Shown piece after piece: positions 58,633-64,000 of a stretch of 64,000 nt of DNA. The stretch's first letter is position 1. Each line of letters begins with the position of its first letter. Position numbers and translations under genes: made by a program. This DNA comes from Candidatus Paceibacterota bacterium (GTDB lineage Bacteria; Verrucomicrobiota; Verrucomicrobiia; Limisphaerales; UBA8199). The DNA lies in assembly GCA_035452965.1 (NCBI GenBank), contig DAOTCE010000005.1, positions 250,914 to 314,913 on the forward strand, written 5' to 3'. The notes under the pieces are model-generated. The model was given only the letters and a program-made list of their open reading frames with translations, had not been told where the DNA came from and searched no databases.

Positions 58633-59910
58633 GTGAGGAAGCCATCTATACTGGTCATCTTTCTCACGGTCTTTATTGACCTCATCGGCTTCGGGATCAT
58701 CGTGCCTCTAATCCCGTCCTACAGCGAGCACCTAGGCGCTCGCGGGATCGTGATCGGCGTCATCTTCGCCTCGTTTTCAATCATGCAGTTCATCTTCTCG
58801 CCGATCTGGGGCAGACTGTCTGACCGGCATGGCCGCCGGCCCATACTGCTCATTAGCACCGCGGGCGCGGCCGCCTCTTACGTGCTATTCGCGCGCAGCA
58901 CCGGCCTTGCGAACCATACCGCCGCCTTGTGGCTGATGGTGGTGTCGCGGATGCTTGCCGGTGTTTGTGGCGGCAACATCACCGTGGCGCAGGCTTATAT
59001 CGCGGATATCACGACGTCGGCGGAACGCTCGAAGCAGATGGGCCTCATCGGCATGGCGTTCGGGCTGGGATTCATCCTCGGACCCTTTATCGGGGGAGTG
59101 AGCCTGCGCCATCTGGGCGACACCGGTCCTGGCTGGGTGGCGGCGGCGCTGTGCGCGGTCAACTTCCTGCTGGCCTTCTTCATTCTTGCGGAGAGCCATC
59201 GGCCCGGTGCGGCGCAGGCGGCTGTGCGTCCACACCTTGACCAGTGGGCGCATACGCTTCGTCATCCGAAGGTGGGGTTGCTGGTGGTTGTGTTTTTTCT
59301 CGCGACCTTCTGCTTCAGCTGTTTTGAGAGCACGCTCCCCTTGCTCGTCGGCGCCAATTTCCACCTGGACTTCAAGAACGATGCAACTTCGGCCAGCACG
59401 GTCGCCTACCTGTTCGTGTATTGCGGGCTGATCGGTGCGGTGGTGCAGGGCGGGGTCATCGGGCGGTTGGTCGAGAAGATGGGCGAGCCCCGGCTCATTG
59501 CGTTGAGCCTGGTGCTGACCGCGGGCAGCTTCATGTTGATTCCGTTTCTCGGGGGTGGCTCACAACTGACCTGGCAGGTGCTCATCCAGAAGGACGGCTT
59601 GCCCTGGGTGTGGCTCCTGCTGGTGCTTGGTTTGCTGTCGGTTGGCACAAGTCTCACACGCCCGCCGTTGTTCGGCCTGCTCTCGAACCTCACACCCGAT
59701 CACGAGCAGGGCGCGACCATAGGCGTGGCCCAGGCCGCAGGCAGCCTGGCGCGCATATTTGGGCCTGTGTTCGCGACGGCGCTGCTGGCGTATTCGCCTC
59801 CGCTGCCCTATCTGATCTGCGCCGGGGTGCTGCTGGCCACAACCGTCCCGATCCTCCGGCGGTTGTGCGGTGCCGGCCCCAAGGCATCCGGCGGAAGCGA
59901 TCGATGCTGA
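58633..59910 (+). CDS. MFS transporter, TetA-like
   Basis: A 425-residue transporter with about 12 helices. Motifs are the TetA-like FLTVFIDLIGFGIIVPLIPS at the start and the loop-2 motif GRLSDRHGRRPILL. Helix 4-5 has AGVCGGNITVAQAYIADITT. Such proteins export drugs or other small molecules by proton antiport. The start is GTG 58633, where a short upstream frame ends. It converges with the Gfo/Idh/MocA gene with 61 bases between. The substrate cannot be predicted. Confidence 0.9.
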   Translation: MRKPSILVIFLTVFIDLIGFGIIVPLIPSYSEHLGARGIVIGVIFASFSIMQFIFSPIWGRLSDRHGRRPILLISTAGAAASYVLFARSTGLANHTAALWLMVVSRMLAGVCGGNITVAQAYIADITTSAERSKQMGLIGMAFGLGFILGPFIGGVSLRHLGDTGPGWVAAALCAVNFLLAFFILAESHRPGAAQAAVRPHLDQWAHTLRHPKVGLLVVVFFLATFCFSCFESTLPLLVGANFHLDFKNDATSASTVAYLFVYCGLIGAVVQGGVIGRLVEKMGEPRLIALSLVLTAGSFMLIPFLGGGSQLTWQVLIQKDGLPWVWLLLVLGLLSVGTSLTRPPLFGLLSNLTPDHEQGATIGVAQAAGSLARIFGPVFATALLAYSPPLPYLICAGVLLATTVPILRRLCGAGPKASGGSDRC

Positions 59911-59971
59911 ACGGGATGCCTGTCTGCGTGCCTGCGCGCAATTGTGCGGTGCAAGCCCGCCAACGCGGCTG

Positions 59972-61360
59972 CTACATCGCCCACGGCTCGCGCATCTCGC
60001 GGCCGAGGAGACGAAAGTTGGCCTCCTCGTCGCAGGGAAAGCGCTCTTTCATCGGGTCCCAAACGAGCTTGCGGTTGAAGTGCAGGGCGATCTCGCTGAG
60101 GTGGCAGAGCGTGTCGGATTGAACTGCCTCGTCTATCGGGCAAACAGTTTGGGCGCGGCTCTTGATGCAATCCAGGAAGTTGCGGACGTGGTCGGGGCTG
60201 CGGGCGAGTTGGACCTGGAAGGCGTCTTCATTTTCGTCAATGAGGTTCTCGGGTTGGAGATTGATGCCGGCACGGTCAACGTGGACCCAGCCGTCGGTGC
60301 CCTCGAAGGCGGTGCCGTGATCGGTGATGCGGCGGTAGCGCTGCTTCCACTCCTGCTCGTGCTCCCAGATGTCGCATGCCGGCGCCTCTGGATTAGGATG
60401 ATGGGGCGAGCCCTCGAAGCGCAAAGTTACGCCGCTGCCGAATTTCATGTTCACGTTCCAGGCGGTGGCGGTGTCGCAGATGCCTTCCGCGCGGAAGGTG
60501 CCGCGCCCCTCCACCTCGATCGGTCCGTGGAGCAACCCGCCGCCGCCCCAGGCGGCGATGTCCATCGGATGAATGCCCCACCCGGCGATAAATCCGACGG
60601 CAAAGTCACGAACATGCCACCAGGTCTTCTTCGCGCCCGGGCCGGCAACGAGATTCTCCGTGTGCGGGCGAGATGGCGCCGGGCCGAGCCAGAATTCGTA
60701 GTCGAGCCCGGGCAGAACCGGGACGACTTTGGTTGAGCCGCCCGAGGCGCTCGCGGGCCCCCAGGCGTTGATGTGGCGGAGCCGGCCGATGCGGCCGTTG
60801 CGGACCAGCGCGCAGGCGAGGCGGAAGATGCGAGAGGAGCGTTGCTGGGTGCCGAATTGAAAGACGCGCCTGGTCCGGTGGACGGCTTTGCGCAGGGCCC
60901 AGTCTTCGGTGAGGTTGAGGCCCAGGGGCTTTTCGAGATAGACGTCCTTTCCAGCGCGCACGGCTGCGAGCGCGTTGAGCACATGCCAGTGGTCGGGCGT
61001 GGCAATGAGGACGGCGTCAACGTCTTTGCGGGCGAGCAGCTCGCGGAAGTCACCGTAGGTGGCGCAGTTATTATTCTGGTAGTGCTGGTTTACCCGGTCG
61101 CGGGCCTGGTTGAGGTGGGTTTGGAAGACATCACAGACCGCGACGACCTGGGCGTCTTTCTGGTTCAGGAAGTTGGTCATGTCCCCTTGGCCTTGCGGTC
61201 CGACCCCGATGCAGCCGACGGTTATGCGACCGCCAGGCGCAACTTTGCCGGCCCGGCCGAGGGCAGAAGCGGGCGCGAGCACGGGGAGGGCGGCGGCGGA
61301 GAAGGCGAGGGTGGTGGTTTGCTTGAGGAATTGGCGTCGGGTGGAGGAGTTGGTTTGCAT
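59972..61360 (-). CDS. Tat-exported Gfo/Idh/MocA oxidoreductase
   Basis: A 462-residue protein. The start TRRQFLKQTTTLAFSAAALP is a twin-arginine signal. The NAD-binding Rossmann part is VGCIGVGPQGQGDMTNF, followed by DVFQTHLNQAR and the family EKPLGLNL motif near residue 145. A C-terminal alpha/beta domain follows, with DHGTAFEGTDGWVHVDRAG. Family members oxidise or reduce sugar derivatives; exported versions in this lineage are thought to act on glycans or use tightly bound cofactor. Start ATG 61360. It converges with the MFS gene. Confidence 0.92.
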   Translation of the reverse strand: MQTNSSTRRQFLKQTTTLAFSAAALPVLAPASALGRAGKVAPGGRITVGCIGVGPQGQGDMTNFLNQKDAQVVAVCDVFQTHLNQARDRVNQHYQNNNCATYGDFRELLARKDVDAVLIATPDHWHVLNALAAVRAGKDVYLEKPLGLNLTEDWALRKAVHRTRRVFQFGTQQRSSRIFRLACALVRNGRIGRLRHINAWGPASASGGSTKVVPVLPGLDYEFWLGPAPSRPHTENLVAGPGAKKTWWHVRDFAVGFIAGWGIHPMDIAAWGGGGLLHGPIEVEGRGTFRAEGICDTATAWNVNMKFGSGVTLRFEGSPHHPNPEAPACDIWEHEQEWKQRYRRITDHGTAFEGTDGWVHVDRAGINLQPENLIDENEDAFQVQLARSPDHVRNFLDCIKSRAQTVCPIDEAVQSDTLCHLSEIALHFNRKLVWDPMKERFPCDEEANFRLLGREMREPWAM

Positions 61361-61745
61361 GAGAACTGGAGTCTAAAGGCTATACTCGCGGGTCATTTGG
61401 CGACGAACTACGCTTGCTGCTCACGGAGATTGGCAGAGAGGCAAAGTAGTGGGAAGGGCAAAATTGACGGGGGCGTAATCCCTGAGTCTGGCAGGGCGCT
61501 TTCGCCGAAAGCGCCACCGTTTGGCCGCTTCGGCGAGGCGGCCCCACCCAGCAGGACGGAGGGCTTGCACGGAGGCGCCGTTCCTGCCGGCAAATTGGTT
61601 TGAGCGGCCGGTCCGTGCTTGATATATGGTTAGGTATGAAAATGACGCTTGCGGTGTTCGCTGCGGTGCTTGCGGTAGCGCGCACTCCGAGGCGCGCCGC
61701 GGCTCGCAGGTGACTGCGGGCCCTGCCCAAACGGTTGCTGCTCTT
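61361..61745 (+). other. Intergenic region with two hairpins and leader-like ORF
   Basis: About 385 bases between the divergent Gfo/Idh/MocA and DUF1638 genes. It holds two hairpins at 61495-61543. A short frame at 61636 (MKMTLAVFAAVLAVARTPRR) looks like a signal-peptide stub that stops shortly before the DUF1638 gene and is probably a remnant. Confidence 0.5.
61495..61543 (+). repeat. Two adjacent hairpins
   Basis: The first hairpin has 9-bp arms GGCGCTTTC / GAAAGCGCC and a GCC loop (61495-61515), the same geometry as the hairpin at 17717. The second has arms GGCCGC / GCGGCC around a 9-base loop (61523-61543). They lie upstream of DUF1638; no U-run follows. Confidence 0.6.
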
Positions 61746-62510
61746 ATGTTCTACAAAGTCATTGCCTGCGAAATCGCCTTCCGCGAACTGTGCCACGCCG
61801 CGGCGCGGTCGAAGAACCTCATTGACTTCGATTTCCTGACGCAAGGCTACCACGACATACCCGGCACCGGGCGGACGGAGATTCAGAAGCGAATAGACGC
61901 AGCTCCTGCCGGCCGATACGACGCCATCCTGCTCGGCTACGGGCTATGCAGCAACATCCTCACGGGGCTGACCACGGCGCATACCCCGCTGGTGATTCCT
62001 CGCGCGCATGACTGCATCACCTTCTTCCTCGGATCGAAGGAGCGCTACCGGGAGTGCTTTGATTCGAAGCCTGGCACCTATTATTACACCTCCGGCTGGC
62101 TCGAGTGCGCCAGGCGCCGCGGGCAGCAAGGGCCGATCTGGGGCGGCGCATCCCTGCCGGCCGGCGCCAACACCGGCATCAAGGCGGCCTACGAAGAGTG
62201 GGTGAAGAAATATGGCGAGGACCAGGCCAGTTACCTCATGGAGGAGATGAACCGGTGGACGGAATCCTATTCGCACGGGATCCTGATTGACTTCGACTTC
62301 GTCAAGCACCTCAGGCTGTGCGAGCAGGTGCAGGAGATCTGCCGGGAGCGCGGCTGGGATTACGAGGAAATCCAGGGCGATTTGGGCTTGTTCCATAAGC
62401 TGCTGGAGGGAGAGTGGCCGGAAGCGGACTTCCTAATCGTGCGCCCTGGGCAGAAGGTGATTGCCGCCAACGACGAGCGGGTGATCGGCGTTCAATCCGC
62501 CGGCCCATAG
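61746..62510 (+). CDS. DUF1638 protein
   Basis: A 254-residue cytoplasmic protein of the DUF1638 family. Typical phrases are YKVIACEIAFRELCHAAARS at the start, DAILLGYGLCSNI, PRAHDCITFFLGSKERY, and YYYTSGWLE. The Cys of AHDC and other cysteines suggest a metal site. In methanogens and other anaerobes DUF1638 genes often accompany corrinoid-dependent methyltransferases (known genome context); the UroD/corrinoid block here is 43 kb away, so a link is uncertain. ATG 61746 begins the family similarity; the frame is open upstream to 61626. Confidence 0.8.
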   Translation: MFYKVIACEIAFRELCHAAARSKNLIDFDFLTQGYHDIPGTGRTEIQKRIDAAPAGRYDAILLGYGLCSNILTGLTTAHTPLVIPRAHDCITFFLGSKERYRECFDSKPGTYYYTSGWLECARRRGQQGPIWGGASLPAGANTGIKAAYEEWVKKYGEDQASYLMEEMNRWTESYSHGILIDFDFVKHLRLCEQVQEICRERGWDYEEIQGDLGLFHKLLEGEWPEADFLIVRPGQKVIAANDERVIGVQSAGP

Positions 62511-62951
62511 CGCGGAATCCAACCTGACCAGGTTCGGCTGGAATTGTCTCGCCTGGCTGGTGGGCTGAGGACACTCGCCGCCAGCCGGGTATAACCGGCC
62601 ACACCCACGGACTGCCGCCCCACCCCCATTGGCTCCGCCCGTCCCCCGCGCCCAAGCCAATTACGGCTATGAGACGGTGCCAATGCGGCGGGACTACGGT
62701 GTGGTTCCCATGGGGGTCGGTCCCCATGGGAACCACACCGGGGTATAACGGGTGTCACAGCGTTGTCACACCGGGGCGGCTGCCCGGATTTGACCTGGCT
62801 GGGGTGGAACAGCCGTCTTGTTCAGGCGGGGCATTATCACGTGACTTTGCCTTATTGGAGGGGGAAACAGGCCGGAATACTCGCAATTCTGCACCTGAAG
62901 GCAGGTGGCATAGGTTATGCATTTCTCACAAATACGAGCGCGGAAGTAAAT
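62511..62951 (+). other. Intergenic region with structured repeat B
   Basis: About 440 bases. It contains the full 129-bp repeat (62653-62781). No other gene or regulatory element is clear. Confidence 0.5.
62653..62781 (+). repeat. Structured 129-bp dispersed repeat, copy B
   Basis: It aligns gap-free to copy A at 5301-5429 with 113 of 129 identical positions by my count. The main stem is 62697-62716 and 62721-62740 around TCGG, with one G-T pair. The second hairpin (GGTGT-C-ACA / TGT-C-ACACC) pairs with A-T bases where copy A has G-C, so pairing is conserved. Confidence 0.85.
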
Positions 62952-63272
62952 ATGAAACTGATAGTAATAGTCTTCTTCGCACTGCTGGCGGTCGGTTGTC
63001 AAACGCCCCAAACTACCCCGCGTCCTATTGCGTATTCAGGAGGCGACGGGTCGTCGCGCGAGCAGGCGGTCGTCATCAGCGATATGGACTGCCGAGAGGC
63101 GGGCACCCTGGCAGAGATGCTGTGGCTGACGAGGAACTATCCGGGATACCGCGAGGCGAGCCAAACGGCGCTGAATACGGCCAGCAGGAAGTATGACGTG
63201 GTTGAATTTGCCACGGCCGAGGGCCAGTCAAAGAAGGTCTATTTCGACACAACCGAGTGCACCGACAGGTGA
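62952..63272 (+). CDS. Small putative lipoprotein
   Basis: A 106-residue protein. The signal KLIVIVFFALLAVGC ends in a lipobox with Cys16, so it is probably lipidated and anchored in a membrane. The mature part (SREQAVVISDMDCREAGTLA, ASRKYDVVEFATAEGQSKK) resembles small uncharacterised secreted proteins. ATG 62952 is chosen because the signal starts there; the frame is open upstream. No neighbour suggests a function. Confidence 0.7.
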   Translation: MKLIVIVFFALLAVGCQTPQTTPRPIAYSGGDGSSREQAVVISDMDCREAGTLAEMLWLTRNYPGYREASQTALNTASRKYDVVEFATAEGQSKKVYFDTTECTDR

Positions 63273-63305
63273 TTTGCACCTCCAGTGCGGCGTTCCGATC
63301 CCGGG

Positions 63306-63968
63306 CTATTCGCTCTGGATGCAGTAGAAGCAGGGGGCGGGCGTGTTTGCGACCGGGAGCGGGTCGAACGTGCCGGGAGTGACAAAGTTGGTTGCGACGC
63401 GCGGCCAGCTACCCGGTGCGTCGCTGAGGCTGGTGGACTGGCGCAAGACAAACCGCGCTCCCACGCCGCCGGTATAGGTTAACGAGGTGCCACGGAAATC
63501 GGTGATCCGCACCGGCGCCGGGTTTGTGGATGCCGAGATCAGGGTGAACTTCACACAATCCGCGTATTGTTTCAGGGAGTTGGCTGGATCAGTGCCGCTG
63601 ACGTAATGGAACTCGATTTGCGGGTTGAGGACGCCGGCAGTGTTGGTGAGCCAGCAGACAACGCCCCACTTGTCCACTGAGTTGGCCGCCTGGAATGCAG
63701 TGGTGTTGGTTTCGGAACCGCCGCCGCCCGACAGGCCGCCGATGGCGCAGTTGGTGGAACAGACACCGAAGATGCTGTCCTCGGCGACCTGGAAATTGGG
63801 CTGAGTCACCGCGACCTCATAAACCGAGCCAACCCCGTCGTTGCAGGCGGTGCAAACGACTCCGAATCCCTCGCCCGGTGCCATTGCCTGAAGGGTATGC
63901 ATATAGCTGCCGGCGCGCGACGGCGTGCCCGCCGCGGCGCTCTTCTGGGTGCGCCCGGCAGGGCGCAC
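63306..63968 (-). CDS. Secreted-type protein with FYC-ended module, possibly truncated
   Basis: A 220-residue open frame. The body (GEGFGVVCTACNDGVGSVYE, LSGGGGSETNTTAFQAA, QIEFHYVSGTDPANSL) looks like an extracellular beta-rich protein. The C-terminus (FVLRQSTSLSDAPGSWPRVA ... APCFYCIQSE) is like the shared module of the other secreted proteins. No signal peptide is visible: the start is GTG 63968, or ATG 63902, and a stop lies just upstream at 63972. This suggests an N-terminally truncated or frameshifted gene, or a start I cannot recognise near the window edge. Confidence 0.5.
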   Translation of the reverse strand: MRPAGRTQKSAAAGTPSRAGSYMHTLQAMAPGEGFGVVCTACNDGVGSVYEVAVTQPNFQVAEDSIFGVCSTNCAIGGLSGGGGSETNTTAFQAANSVDKWGVVCWLTNTAGVLNPQIEFHYVSGTDPANSLKQYADCVKFTLISASTNPAPVRITDFRGTSLTYTGGVGARFVLRQSTSLSDAPGSWPRVATNFVTPGTFDPLPVANTPAPCFYCIQSE

Positions 63969-64000
63969 TGACTAGTTGGTTAGAGTCCAATGCACACCCG

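Overview
The window looks like a chromosomal segment of a GC-rich Verrucomicrobiota bacterium, probably from the Limisphaerales/Pedosphaera-type lineages. This is inferred from gene content, not from a marker phylogeny. The clues are secreted proteins that share a C-terminal Trp...Phe-Tyr-Arg module, a prepilin-like protein of the planctomycete/verrucomicrobial type, a Tat-exported Gfo/Idh/MocA oxidoreductase, a ThuA-domain protein, a PD40/cytochrome protein resembling hydrazine synthase alpha, a DUF2723-like TPR membrane protein, and an McsA-McsB-ClpC operon. No rRNA, phage, insertion sequence or CRISPR array was seen. There is one tRNA (Glu).

Layout. 0-5 kb: end of an FG-GAP protein with an overlapping MFS transporter, then a leftward protease and secreted-protein pair. 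5-7.5 kb: rpsB-tsf behind a hairpin-rich leader. 7.8-12.7 kb: a GH30-like glycosidase, a TMTC-like TPR membrane protein and a ThuA protein. 12.8-18.8 kb: a one-carbon block with two UroD-fold methyltransferase candidates, a corrinoid protein and a homocysteine S-methyltransferase, with a sugar permease between them. 19-28 kb: secreted RCC1 and cytochrome proteins, an AraC regulator divergent from a methyltransferase, and a secreted/pseudopilin operon. 28.4-33.7 kb: miaB, a membrane protein, a GT9 glycosyltransferase, a REC-histidine kinase and a membrane protein. 33.9-37.5 kb: gltA-sucC-sucD. 37.6-39.2 kb: a small membrane protein and a radical SAM protein with a Tat-like leader. 39.7-43.8 kb: divergent lnt and a ClC transporter that carries a large insertion. 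43.8-50.4 kb: a leftward operon of a small winged-helix-like protein, rlmD, a TPR/DUF2723 protein, a GT4 and a WecA-like transferase. 50.6-55.7 kb: ilvE-mcsA-mcsB-clpC. 56-64 kb: tRNA-Glu, an OmpH/Skp chaperone, an aldo/keto reductase remnant, a NarL-type regulator, an MFS transporter, a Gfo/Idh/MocA protein, a DUF1638 protein, a lipoprotein and a secreted protein.

How the genes may work together. The 12.8-18.8 kb block can be read as a methyl-transfer route: a UroD-fold enzyme demethylates a substrate onto the corrinoid protein, and the homocysteine methyltransferase converts the methyl group to methionine. The sugar permease suggests an O-methylated sugar as substrate, but this is inference. 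McsA/McsB/ClpC is the protein-arginine-phosphorylation and degradation pathway known from Firmicutes, here without a CtsR gene beside it. The 44-50 kb operon points to a surface glycan.

Two families of dispersed intergenic repeats occur. One is a 129-bp two-hairpin element whose copies show compensatory base changes. The other is built from 11-bp units containing ACGGTGTGGAT. These repeats, the inserted domain in the ClC transporter, the exported-looking radical SAM protein and the corrinoid block are the most interesting parts of the window.
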